Below, in pieces: positions 8,824 to 16,617 of a stretch of DNA of 64,000 nucleotides. The notes under the pieces are model-generated. The model did not search any database. It saw nothing but the letters and a program-made list of their open reading frames with translations, and was not told where the DNA came from. The stretch is taken from assembly GCA_965116445.1 (NCBI GenBank), contig OZ220688.1, forward strand, positions 1,488,001 to 1,552,000, in the 5' to 3' direction. The stretch comes from Multivorans sp965116445. GTDB lineage: Bacteria > Acidobacteriota > Thermoanaerobaculia > Multivoradales > Multivoraceae. The translations under genes and the position numbers were made by a program. Position 1 is the stretch's first letter; every line of letters starts with the position of its first letter.

Positions 8824-9100
8824 ACGGCTCGGGGAACAGCGAACCAACGATAGGAGAATCGCCCCACCAAGCAGTTTGCGGGGACTCATTCGAGCGATGG
8901 CGAAACAGGTCGGACCGGCGCGTTGAGAAGCCTGAGTCGGCGCAGGGCCCATCAAGAGGCCGTCTGGGTGTGAAGAGGCCGACGCGCGCGTATTCCATCG
9001 GGGCCAGGGAGCTCTCTCTCAGAGACTCCCACCAACAGGCCGAATACATGCAAGCAACTGCACCTACCTCGCCAGAAACCCGGAAAGAGCCCTTGCACAA
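8824..9100 (+). ncRNA. Candidate guide (bridge/seek) RNA region of the IS110 element
   Basis: This 277-bp stretch between the transposase stop and the right inverted repeat has no convincing gene. In IS1111-type elements the guide RNA that pairs with target and donor DNA is encoded in this 3' non-coding end. Placing it here rests on that family rule and on element geometry. I did not fold the RNA or identify guide loops. Confidence 0.4.
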
Positions 9101-9181
9101 GCGGGGCGGACCATACATGCGCCGGCCTTCTGGCCGGCATCCGCTCCGGCCTGCCAGGAGCGCGCGCGGCAGGAGGCGACG

Positions 9182-10441
9182 CTAGTCGCCGACGCTGACC
9201 AGGACGATGCAGTCGGCCAGCAGGCCGGTCGCCGTTTCGATCTCGCCCAGGGCCGGCAGCGTCGGAGCGATGCGGATGTTCCGGTCCTGCGGGTCGAGGC
9301 CGTAGGGGAAGGTGGCGCCGGCGGGCGTCAACTTGACTCCTGCTTCACCCGCCATCTCGACCACCGCGCGGGCACAACCGGGCTCCGTGTCCAGGCTGAC
9401 GAAGTAGCCGCCGCGAGGCTGGCTCCAGGAGGCGATCCCAAGGCCGCCAAGGCGCTCGTCGAGCACGCGCAGGACGGCCTCGAACTTCGGCCGGATCAGG
9501 TCCGCGTGTCCCTTCATGTGGTCCCGCACCGCGGCGACCGAGCCGTCGAAGAAGTGCGCGTGCGCCAGCTGGTTCAGCTTGTTCGGGCCGATCGTCTGAA
9601 TCTGTCGGAACGCCCGGATCCAGTCGCCGTTCGCGGGACTCGCCGCGACGGCAGCCAGGCCCGAGCCACCGAACGTGACCTTGGAGAACGACGACACGAG
9701 CAACGCCCGATCCTCGTTGGCGTGGGCCGCACAGCGGCCGTAGAGGCTGGCCAGCCGGTCCGGCTCGCCGTCGAAGGCGTGCAGCGCGTAGGCATCGTCC
9801 CAGATGACCCGGAAGTCCGGCGCCGCCGTCGGCATCGAAGCGATCGCCTCGACCACATCGTCCGAGTAGGTGACCCCGGTCGGATTGCTGTAGCGCGGCA
9901 CGCAGAACATGCCCTTCACGTTCCGGTCCGAGCCCGCTAGGCGCGCGACTTCGTCCATGTCGGGGCCGTCGTCGCCCATCGCGACGTTCAGCATCTCGAT
10001 GCCGTAGCGCTCGAGCACGGCGAAGTGGCGGTCGTAGCCGGGACAGGGACAGAGGAACTTGACCGGCGTCGATCGCCCGGGGCCACCCCAGGGATCGCCA
10101 CCGGGGACTCCCACCAGCATCGCCTGCGCGACGATGTCGTGCATCCACTGGAGGCTGGCGTTGCCGCCGACGAAGACCAGGTCGGGATCGACGCCCAGAA
10201 TCTCGCCGAAGATCGCGCGCAGCTCCGGCAGACCATGGGGATCTCCGCCGTAGTTCCGGCAGTCCGTGCCGTCGGCGGCGGGATCGTCCTCCCGCGCCAC
10301 TGCCGCCAGCAGGCCGTGCGAGCGGGCAAGCTGCTCCGGCGACGGCTTGCCGCGGGTCATGTCGAGGCTGAGACCGGCCGCCTGAGCCGCCGCATAGCGG
10401 GCCCGCGCCGCCTCGACTACTGCCGGGTCAACAGCCGCCAC
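9182..10441 (-). CDS. Class I aminotransferase (aspartate aminotransferase, MocR-type group)
   Basis: A 419-residue PLP enzyme. The Schiff-base lysine is K254 in SSFSKVTFGG, the PLP-ring aspartate lies in WDDAYAL (215-216), and the substrate-carboxylate arginine is probably in NIRIAP near the C-terminus. The overall pattern (LDMTRGKPSPEQL, CRNYGGDPHGLPEL, CPCPGYDRHF) matches the Aminotran_MocR family found in some actinobacterial aspartate aminotransferases. It starts at GTG 10441, 4 nt after the stop of the dehydrogenase gene upstream, so the two are likely cotranslated. Confidence 0.88.
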   Translation of the reverse strand: MAAVDPAVVEAARARYAAAQAAGLSLDMTRGKPSPEQLARSHGLLAAVAREDDPAADGTDCRNYGGDPHGLPELRAIFGEILGVDPDLVFVGGNASLQWMHDIVAQAMLVGVPGGDPWGGPGRSTPVKFLCPCPGYDRHFAVLERYGIEMLNVAMGDDGPDMDEVARLAGSDRNVKGMFCVPRYSNPTGVTYSDDVVEAIASMPTAAPDFRVIWDDAYALHAFDGEPDRLASLYGRCAAHANEDRALLVSSFSKVTFGGSGLAAVAASPANGDWIRAFRQIQTIGPNKLNQLAHAHFFDGSVAAVRDHMKGHADLIRPKFEAVLRVLDERLGGLGIASWSQPRGGYFVSLDTEPGCARAVVEMAGEAGVKLTPAGATFPYGLDPQDRNIRIAPTLPALGEIETATGLLADCIVLVSVGD

Positions 10442-10445
10442 GCTC

Positions 10446-11630
10446 CTACTCCCCCGCCGCGGACGCCGCGTCGTAGGTGATCCGGTAGATCACGCCCCGC
10501 ATGTCGTCCGAGACGAGGAGCGATCCGTCGGCGCGCTCCATCACGTCGACCGGCCGGCCCCAAGAGTCCTCCCCCTGTAGCCAGCCGGTGGCGAACTCCT
10601 CGTACTCCGTGGCGTGGCCGTCGCCGTCGACATGGACGACCATGACCCGGTAGCCGATCTTGTTGCTGCGGTTCCACGACCCGTGCTCGGCGATGAAGAT
10701 CTGCCCGTGGTAGCGCGCCGGGAACGCATCGCCACGGTAGAAGCGCATGCCCACCGCCGCCACGTGAGGGTCGAGGTCGAGAGCCGGCGGCACGAGTTCA
10801 CCACACGGACGCTCGTCGCCGAAGTCCGGGTCGGCGATGTCCTGGCCGTGGCAGTAGGGGTAGCCGAAGTGCTGGCCATCTGCCGTCAGCACGTTGAGTT
10901 CGTCGGGCGGCACGTCGTCACCCATCATGTCCCGCCCGTTGTCGGTGAACCACAGCTCGCTGGTGCCCGGGCGCCAGTCGAAACCGACCGTGTTGCGAAC
11001 GCCCCGCGCCACGACCTCGTAGGCCCCTTCGTCGTCCAGGCGCAGGATTGTGGCGAAGGGATCGCCCTCGTCGCAGACGTTGCACGGCGCGCCCACGGGG
11101 ACGTAGAGCCGGCCGTCCGGGCCGAAGCGGATGAACTTCCAGCCATGGTGGGTCTTGTCCGGCAGATTCGCGGTGATGACAACCGGCTCCGGCGGCGAGT
11201 CGAGCCGCGCCTCGATGTCCTCGAAGCGGAGCACGCGGCTGATCTCGGCAACGTAGAGATCGCCATCGTGGAAGGCAACGCCGTTGGGCCAGTTCAAATC
11301 GGAGCCGATGGGATGACGGCGGTCGGCCTTTCCGTCGCCGTTCTGATCCACGACTGCGTGGACGACGCCGCCGCCACGCCGTCCGGTTCCCACAAAGACG
11401 GTCCCGGACGGGCTTTGCGCGAGGGACCGCGCGACGTCGACGCCGGAAGCGAACACGTCGATTGAGAACCCGGCCGGCAGTTCGACCTTCTCCAACTGGA
11501 CCTCGGGGTCATCAGCCGCGAAGGCCGTGCCGGAGACAAGGGCCAGGACCGAAACGATCAGGGCGAAGCGAGGGAGTGTCCTTCGCGAAGACACACGGCC
11601 CCGCGGTTCAGGGGACGCAGAGCGAAGCAT
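10446..11630 (-). CDS. PQQ-dependent sugar dehydrogenase-like beta-propeller, secreted
   Basis: A 394-residue exported protein of the soluble glucose/sorbosone dehydrogenase fold. ATG 11630 follows AAGGAG; the signal peptide ends near GTAFAADD. Propeller blades are visible in SLAQSPSGTVFVGTG, FIRFGPDGRLYVPVG, VRNTVGFDWRPGTSELWFTDNGRD and IFIAEHGSWNR, which contain the family's PQQ/Ca2+-region segments. A CxxC (GAPCNVCDEGD) is shared with its paralogue at 12293-13885. The oxidised substrate and electron acceptor are unknown. Confidence 0.85.
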   Translation of the reverse strand: MLRSASPEPRGRVSSRRTLPRFALIVSVLALVSGTAFAADDPEVQLEKVELPAGFSIDVFASGVDVARSLAQSPSGTVFVGTGRRGGGVVHAVVDQNGDGKADRRHPIGSDLNWPNGVAFHDGDLYVAEISRVLRFEDIEARLDSPPEPVVITANLPDKTHHGWKFIRFGPDGRLYVPVGAPCNVCDEGDPFATILRLDDEGAYEVVARGVRNTVGFDWRPGTSELWFTDNGRDMMGDDVPPDELNVLTADGQHFGYPYCHGQDIADPDFGDERPCGELVPPALDLDPHVAAVGMRFYRGDAFPARYHGQIFIAEHGSWNRSNKIGYRVMVVHVDGDGHATEYEEFATGWLQGEDSWGRPVDVMERADGSLLVSDDMRGVIYRITYDAASAAGE

Positions 11631-11677
11631 GTAGTAACTCCTTGAGTTGATTGGGCTCAGGTCGATCCAACGACCGG

Positions 11678-12139
11678 TCAGGAAAAGACGCGGGGCTCGA
11701 ATCCCGGCTCGTTCAGGAGGCTGGCGCTGCTTCCGGTCGCGCGGATGACGAACAGCCCGCTGCGTTCCGCGTACTTCGTCACCGACTCGGCGCCGTCCAG
11801 GTACGCCACGGCGCCCAGGATTCGCCTGCCGCTGTACTCCGCGCACCAGTCCAGGAACTCCGACAGCTTGGACAGGAACTTCGTCACGCCCTCGGACCGC
11901 AGCGTCGTCTTCACCTCCACGACGACGACCTCACGGCCGTTCACCGCCAGGAGGTCGACCTCGATGGCCCGCCTGTGGTCCTCCACTGCTCGGGCTTCGT
12001 TCTCCAGCGCCCGGGCTTCGGTCTCCGCCGCCCGGGCAGCCGTCTCACGGAGGAGCGCGCCGACCGCCTCCAGGTTCTCCCGGATGCCCTCAAGACCGGA
12101 GGGATCAGCCGGCGTCGATGGCGTGTCATGGGTCGTCAT
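11678..12139 (-). CDS. Coiled-coil PD-(D/E)XK nuclease-like protein
   Basis: A 153-residue protein with a heptad-rich N-terminal half (residues about 15-60, many Glu/Ala/Arg) followed by IEVDLLAVNGREVVVVEVKT. This has the D...ExK spacing of PD-(D/E)XK nucleases seen in DUF3782-type proteins. The rest (FLDWCAEYSGRRILGAVAYL) fits the fold's helix and strand. It is a small hypothetical protein without a demonstrated role, lying between two paralogous dehydrogenase genes on the same strand. Confidence 0.65.
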   Translation of the reverse strand: MTTHDTPSTPADPSGLEGIRENLEAVGALLRETAARAAETEARALENEARAVEDHRRAIEVDLLAVNGREVVVVEVKTTLRSEGVTKFLSKLSEFLDWCAEYSGRRILGAVAYLDGAESVTKYAERSGLFVIRATGSSASLLNEPGFEPRVFS

Positions 12140-12292
12140 GTCAGTCTTCTTCTCCTTGCTTCAGGGGATGCCTCCGATCGGAGACATCCACAGGAGCGAG
12201 GCACGCCGGTGGCGGCAGAGTGCCGGCAAGGGGACCAAAGCGTATCCCGATCCCGGCTCCGCAGCGATCGTTGAGGGCTCTCTCCTTCGCCG

Positions 12293-13885
12293 TCAACCGG
12301 TGTCCGCCACCGATTCTTCGCAGGCGGCCGGGAAGGCCCTGGCGTCCGTAATCGCCGTGGCGGGCTGTTCGAGGTCGTTCCGGTACTCCTTGACGGCGCC
12401 TGTCGCCGTATCCCTTACCCGGATCGCGTAACCCCGATCCGTCGTCGAGGCGCCGTACACCCAGTAGTGGTCGTTGACCGTACAGCCGTCCAGCACCTTG
12501 ATCAGGATCTCCCAGTTCTCGGCATCGAAAAACCAGAACAGGCCGGAGTCCTTCGTTGCCTCCGGCACGACCAGGGCCGAACCGGTCTCCCCGTCGCCAG
12601 TCCACCACTCCACTCGAACTTCGTAGCGGCCGTCGTGCAGGCAGAGCGTCTCCGCGCTCAACCTGCAGGGCCCGTCGGCCGGAGGCGGCTCGGGATCGGG
12701 GTCCGGCTCGGGATCAGGGTCGGGGTCCGGATCGGGCTCGGGATCCGGCTCCGGGTTGGGCCCGGACTCATGTTCGAACCGATAGACGGCTCCGAGCCGG
12801 TCGTCCGAGACGAGCAACGAGCCGTCGGCACGTACCATCACGTCGACCGGCCTCCCCCAGGCCGAACCGTTCCGAAGCCAGCCGGTGGCGAACTCTTCGT
12901 AGGCCGTGGGCCGCCCGGCGCCGTTCAGCCGAACCACCATCACCCGGTAACCGATCGGATCGGTCCGGTTCCACGAGCCGTGTTCCGCGATGAAGATCTG
13001 GCCCCGGTACTTCTGCGGAAACGCGTCGCCCGTGTAGAAGCGCATGCCCAGAGCCGCCACGTGCGGGCCGAGTTCCTGCGCCGGAGGCCGGAACTCGGAA
13101 CAGGCACGGAGCGAGCCGAACTCCGGATCGGAGATGTTCCGGCCGTGACAGAAGGGATATCCGAAGTGCTGGCCGTGCGAGGTCAGCACGTTGAGTTCGT
13201 CCGGAGGCCGGTTGTCACCCAGCCAGTCGCGACCGTTGTCCGTGAACCACAGCCGCCCCGTCCCGGGATGCCAGTCGAAGCCGACCGTGTTGCGGACGCC
13301 CCGCGCCACGATCTCGTAGCTGCCGTCGCTGGCCATCCGCAGGATGGCGTTGTACGGGTCGGCTTCGTTGCAGATGTTGCACGGCGCACCCACCGGCACA
13401 TAGAGCCGCCCGTCGGGCCCGAAGCGGATGAACTTCCAACCGTGGTGCGCGTCGGTCGGAAGCCGGTCGGTGACGACGAACGGTTGCGGAGGCGAGTCCA
13501 GTCGGTTCTCGATGCCGTCGTACCGGAGTATCCGGCTGATCTCGGCCACGTAGAGGCTTCCGTTTCGAAAGGCGACTCCGTTCGGCGAGTTCAGACCCGA
13601 TGCGACGACGTACCTCTCATCCGCGACGCCGTCGCCGTCGGAATCGATCAGGGCATGGACCCTGCCAACCTGGCGCGTGCCGACGAACACCGTGCCGCCC
13701 GGGCTCTGCGCGAGCGACCGGGCGCCGGTGACACCCTCGGCGAAGAAGCCGACAGAGAACCCGTCCGGCAGCTCGATCTCGGACAACCTCGACACCTGGG
13801 CGTCACCCAGGCCGGCGCCAACCAGCGAAGCAACCAGCGCGATCTGCAAGCTCAGCCTGGGGCCAGCGGGGACCGAACGAACCAC
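12293..13885 (-). CDS. PQQ-dependent sugar dehydrogenase-like protein with Asp/Pro/Glu linker and extra C-terminal domain
   Basis: Predicted 530 residues. A signal peptide (IALVASLVGAGLGDAQ) precedes a propeller closely paralogous to the one at 10446-11630, with the same FIRFGPDGRLYVPVGAPCNIC and FTDNGRD segments. A low-complexity linker of alternating Pro with Asp/Glu (DNA about 12676-12768) leads to a C-terminal domain with four cysteines (CRLSAETLCLHDGRYEVRV, KDSGLFWFFDAENWEILIKV, LDGCTVNDHYWVY). I know that domain from secreted acidobacterial proteins; its function is unknown. Start GTG 13885 lies 11 nt after the EamA transporter stop, which suggests coupling. Confidence 0.82.
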   Translation of the reverse strand: MVRSVPAGPRLSLQIALVASLVGAGLGDAQVSRLSEIELPDGFSVGFFAEGVTGARSLAQSPGGTVFVGTRQVGRVHALIDSDGDGVADERYVVASGLNSPNGVAFRNGSLYVAEISRILRYDGIENRLDSPPQPFVVTDRLPTDAHHGWKFIRFGPDGRLYVPVGAPCNICNEADPYNAILRMASDGSYEIVARGVRNTVGFDWHPGTGRLWFTDNGRDWLGDNRPPDELNVLTSHGQHFGYPFCHGRNISDPEFGSLRACSEFRPPAQELGPHVAALGMRFYTGDAFPQKYRGQIFIAEHGSWNRTDPIGYRVMVVRLNGAGRPTAYEEFATGWLRNGSAWGRPVDVMVRADGSLLVSDDRLGAVYRFEHESGPNPEPDPEPDPDPDPDPEPDPDPEPPPADGPCRLSAETLCLHDGRYEVRVEWWTGDGETGSALVVPEATKDSGLFWFFDAENWEILIKVLDGCTVNDHYWVYGASTTDRGYAIRVRDTATGAVKEYRNDLEQPATAITDARAFPAACEESVADTG

Positions 13886-13896
13886 GGTCCCGCAAG

Positions 13897-14793
13897 CTAC
13901 CAGAGCATGACCGCGACACCGGCCGCGATCACCGCCACGCTCGACACCTTGCGCAACGTCAGGGGCTCGGCGAAGAACAGACGGCCGAGAACCAGCGCCA
14001 GCGACGATCCGATGCCCCGCTTGACCGTCTCCACGAAGCCCACCCAGGCGTGTTGCAGGGACAGCAACTGGAGCGCCTGGGCCACCGCTCCGATCACAAC
14101 GGCGGAAAGCAGGAACGCCCAGGTCCTCGCTCCAACGCCCGTGCGAACGCCCCGGCCAAGACCGGGAGCGTTCCGGAAACCCCGCACCGCGACCACCGCG
14201 ACACAGAGGCCGACCCCCAGGTGCATGACCAGGCCGTGGAAGGCCGCGTTCGAGGCCTCCGTCGCCAGCTTGTCGAGCGGTAGAGCCGTCGCCCAGAGGA
14301 AGGCGACCAGAATCATCCACCAGGCGCCCGCACCCAGCGTCCACGGCCGGCCCCGGCCGCCGGCGCGCTCACCCAGTTGCAGCGCGAGGGCGCCGCAGAC
14401 GACCATCGCGATACCAAGCCACTCCCGACCGCCCGGCAGCTCGCCGAGCAGCGGGATCCCGAGCAGAGCGGTGAACACCGGCGTCAGGGAGAGCAACGGG
14501 ATCACGGCGCTCAGGCCCGCCGATCGGACCGATCGCAGAAAGCCGTAGTTCGCGCCCAGGTTGCAGGCAACGGACAGCAGCCCCGGCCAGACGTACGCCG
14601 AACTCACGCCTGGCGGCGGTTGCACCGCCAACCAGACGCCATACAGGGGTACCGCCCCCAGCGCCAGAACCATGACCAGGAAGGCGTCGCTCAGCCGTCC
14701 CGTGAGCTTCTTGCGGAGCAGGTCGAACAGCGAGAAGCAGAGCGTCGCGCCGACGACCAGGACGATGCCGAGCGCCGAAACCATGCACGGCAT
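13897..14793 (-). CDS. EamA/DMT-family transporter
   Basis: A 298-residue membrane protein with about ten hydrophobic segments in two five-helix halves (LGIVLVVGATLCFSLFDLL near the start, VSSVAVIAAGVAVMLW at the end). This is the drug/metabolite exporter arrangement. ATGs at 14793 and 14784 are both possible. It is the first gene of a probable two-gene unit with the downstream sugar dehydrogenase-like gene. The substrate cannot be read from the sequence. Confidence 0.85.
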   Translation of the reverse strand: MPCMVSALGIVLVVGATLCFSLFDLLRKKLTGRLSDAFLVMVLALGAVPLYGVWLAVQPPPGVSSAYVWPGLLSVACNLGANYGFLRSVRSAGLSAVIPLLSLTPVFTALLGIPLLGELPGGREWLGIAMVVCGALALQLGERAGGRGRPWTLGAGAWWMILVAFLWATALPLDKLATEASNAAFHGLVMHLGVGLCVAVVAVRGFRNAPGLGRGVRTGVGARTWAFLLSAVVIGAVAQALQLLSLQHAWVGFVETVKRGIGSSLALVLGRLFFAEPLTLRKVSSVAVIAAGVAVMLW

Positions 14794-14875
14794 TCAACCA
14801 CGGCGCGGCGTCCCCTCTTCCACTGTTCACTCTTCCCCGCCCGGTCCGCAGGCCCGAGACACCGCTCTTCAGGTG

Positions 14876-14881
14876 TAGAAT
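14876..14881 (+). promoter_or_regulatory. Candidate -10 element for fabI
   Basis: TAGAAT, extended by TG on its 5' side, lies only 10 nt before the GTG start of fabI, with no Shine-Dalgarno between them. Transcription from it would give an almost leaderless mRNA. No clear -35 box was found. Confidence 0.35.
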
Positions 14882-14891
14882 CCCGCCGCCC

Positions 14892-15743
14892 GTGACCGCG
14901 CCCGAATCACCTCCCGTCGATGCCCGGTCGGGAACTGCCGCCTCCGGCGGGCTGTTGGCCGGTCGCCGCGGACTGATCGTTGGCACGGCGAACAAGCGCT
15001 CGCTGGCCTGGGGCATTGCGCGGCGCGCCCACACGGAAGGCGCGGAACTCGCTTTCACGTTCCAGGGCGACGCCCTGGAACGCCGGGTCCGGCCGCTGGC
15101 CGAGAGCATCGGCTCGACCTTCGTCGAACCGCTTGACGTGACGGACGACGGCCAGATCGACAACGTGTTCGCCATCCTGAAGGAGCGCTGGGGGCGCCTC
15201 GACTTCCTCGTCCACTCGGTGGCCTTCGCGAACCGGGAGGACCTGCTGGGCCGGACGGTCGACACTTCGCGGGCCGGATTCGCCACCGCCCTCGACATCA
15301 GTTGCTACTCCCTGATCGCCCTCGCCCGGGCCGCCGAACCGCTGATGACCGGCGGCGGCAGCATGATCGCGATGACCTACTACGGCGCGACCAAGGCGAC
15401 CCCCAACTACAACGTGATGGGCATCGCCAAGGCGGCGCTCGAGGCCTCCGTCCGCTACCTGGCCGTCGACCTGGGGCCGAAGAACATCCGCGTTCACGGG
15501 ATTTCCGCCGGCCCGGTCAGGACCCTGGCCGCCTCGGGAGTGTCCGGCATGCGAGGCATGCTGAAGGTCATGCCGGAACGGGCGCCGCTCGGCCGCAACA
15601 TCACGGTGGATGACGTGGGCGCCACGGCCGCCTACCTGCTCTCCGATCTGAGCGCGGGGACCACCGGTGGCATCCACTTCGTCGACGCCGGGTTCAACAT
15701 CACCGCGATGCGGCATCCGGACCGGGACAAGAAGAGCGGCTAG
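14892..15743 (+). CDS. fabI: Enoyl-[acyl-carrier-protein] reductase FabI
   Basis: A 283-residue SDR of the FabI type, which reduces trans-2-enoyl-ACP with NAD(P)H in the last step of each fatty-acid elongation cycle. The FabI cofactor motif is GTANKRSLAWGIA (residues 31-43). The catalytic Tyr-x6-Lys spacing is seen in YNVMGIAK, and HSVAFANRE and DAGFNITAM are typical FabI segments. The first ~22 residues precede the conserved region and a later start is possible. GTG 14892 sits just after a candidate -10 box. Confidence 0.93.
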   Translation: MTAPESPPVDARSGTAASGGLLAGRRGLIVGTANKRSLAWGIARRAHTEGAELAFTFQGDALERRVRPLAESIGSTFVEPLDVTDDGQIDNVFAILKERWGRLDFLVHSVAFANREDLLGRTVDTSRAGFATALDISCYSLIALARAAEPLMTGGGSMIAMTYYGATKATPNYNVMGIAKAALEASVRYLAVDLGPKNIRVHGISAGPVRTLAASGVSGMRGMLKVMPERAPLGRNITVDDVGATAAYLLSDLSAGTTGGIHFVDAGFNITAMRHPDRDKKSG

Positions 15744-15813
15744 ATCATCCGGCCGGGGCCGCAATCTGCCGCGGCGCCCGAAACCCTGCCTCCCCGCATG
15801 CGTAAACCGGAGC

Positions 15814-15892
15814 AGAGGCGGAGCGGCGCTCCTCTTCGTGTGACGTCAACTGACTACCTCCCCAGTGGACAGCAGCACGCCGCTCCGCCTCT
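15814..15892. repeat. Long intergenic inverted repeat
   Basis: AGAGGCGGAGCGGCG (15814-15828) pairs perfectly with its complement at 15878-15892 across a 49-nt loop that contains the palindrome TGACGTCA. It lies between fabI and the next barrel gene. It could be a terminator-like structure or a small inserted palindrome. No T-tract follows, so simple intrinsic termination is unlikely. Confidence 0.7.
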
Positions 15893-15960
15893 CTTGAGCA
15901 CCGACAGCGCGCCGGCCCGAAACTTGCAACCTCGCTTCTCCGCCCCTCATAGGAGAAACG

Positions 15961-16617
15961 ATGACCAAGACACGCCGTCACCTGCTCAGGACACTGCCCG
16001 TCGCCGCCGCCGCACTGGTCGCCCTGCTGACTGCGACCGGCTCCCCTGCCTCGGCGCAGCAGCCCCGCTTCGAGATCACGCCCTACTACGGCTACAGCTT
16101 TCTCGGCGGCTTCGAGATCGATGACTTCGAGTTCGGGCGTCTCGACCTGGAGCTCGACGACACGAGTTTGCGGGGCCTGATTGTCGGCATTCCCGTACGC
16201 CGGAATCTCCACCTTGAGCTCCTCGTCAACGAACAGGAGACGAGATTCGGGCTCGACGAAGGCCCCTTCCTGGGCGCCGCGGACCTGGGCCCGATGGACA
16301 TCTCCTACTACCACGCCGGGGTCACATGGACGGCCCCGCTCGGCCAGGTGCGTCCCTTCGCCTCGTTCAGCGCGGGAGTCACACGGCTGGTGCCGGACAG
16401 CGACTTCCTGCCCGAGACCGAGAGCCGCTTCTCCGTCGGACTCGGAGGCGGCACGAAGATCTTCCTGACCGATCACATCGGCCTGCGGCTCGACGCCAGG
16501 CTGCTGGTCACCAGCACCGGGGACGATGACCTGTGCTGCTACGACTGTTGCTACGGAGGCGAACGCGACGACCTCGTCCAGGCCATCGTGAGCGCGGGGT
16601 TCATCTTCGCGTTCTAG
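15961..16617 (+). CDS. Small outer-membrane beta-barrel protein
   Basis: A 218-residue exported protein. The signal peptide ends near SPASAQQ, then alternating strands (FEITPYYGYSFLGGF, LRLDARLLVTS) end in VSAGFIFAF with a terminal Phe, as in eight-stranded OmpA/OmpW-like barrels. An unusual cysteine cluster, CCYDCCYGG, lies near residues 195-203, probably in a loop. TAGGAGA precedes the ATG. The last 17 nt overlap the convergent M20 gene. Confidence 0.75.
   Translation: MTKTRRHLLRTLPVAAAALVALLTATGSPASAQQPRFEITPYYGYSFLGGFEIDDFEFGRLDLELDDTSLRGLIVGIPVRRNLHLELLVNEQETRFGLDEGPFLGAADLGPMDISYYHAGVTWTAPLGQVRPFASFSAGVTRLVPDSDFLPETESRFSVGLGGGTKIFLTDHIGLRLDARLLVTSTGDDDLCCYDCCYGGERDDLVQAIVSAGFIFAF

Larger units (their letters stand above)
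7682..9114 (+). mobile_element. IS110-family element of the IS1111 type
   Basis: The transposase gene 7762-8823 is flanked by a perfect 14-bp inverted repeat: ATGGTCCGCCCCGC at 7682-7695 and its complement at 9101-9114. Subterminal inverted repeats and a long non-coding 3' part (about 280 bp here) characterise the IS1111 subgroup. The true ends lie a few bases outside these repeats and cannot be fixed without an empty site. A small palindrome, GCCGGCC-TTCT-GGCCGGC (9122-9139), lies just beyond the right end. No target duplication is obvious, as expected for DEDD recombination. Confidence 0.8.
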
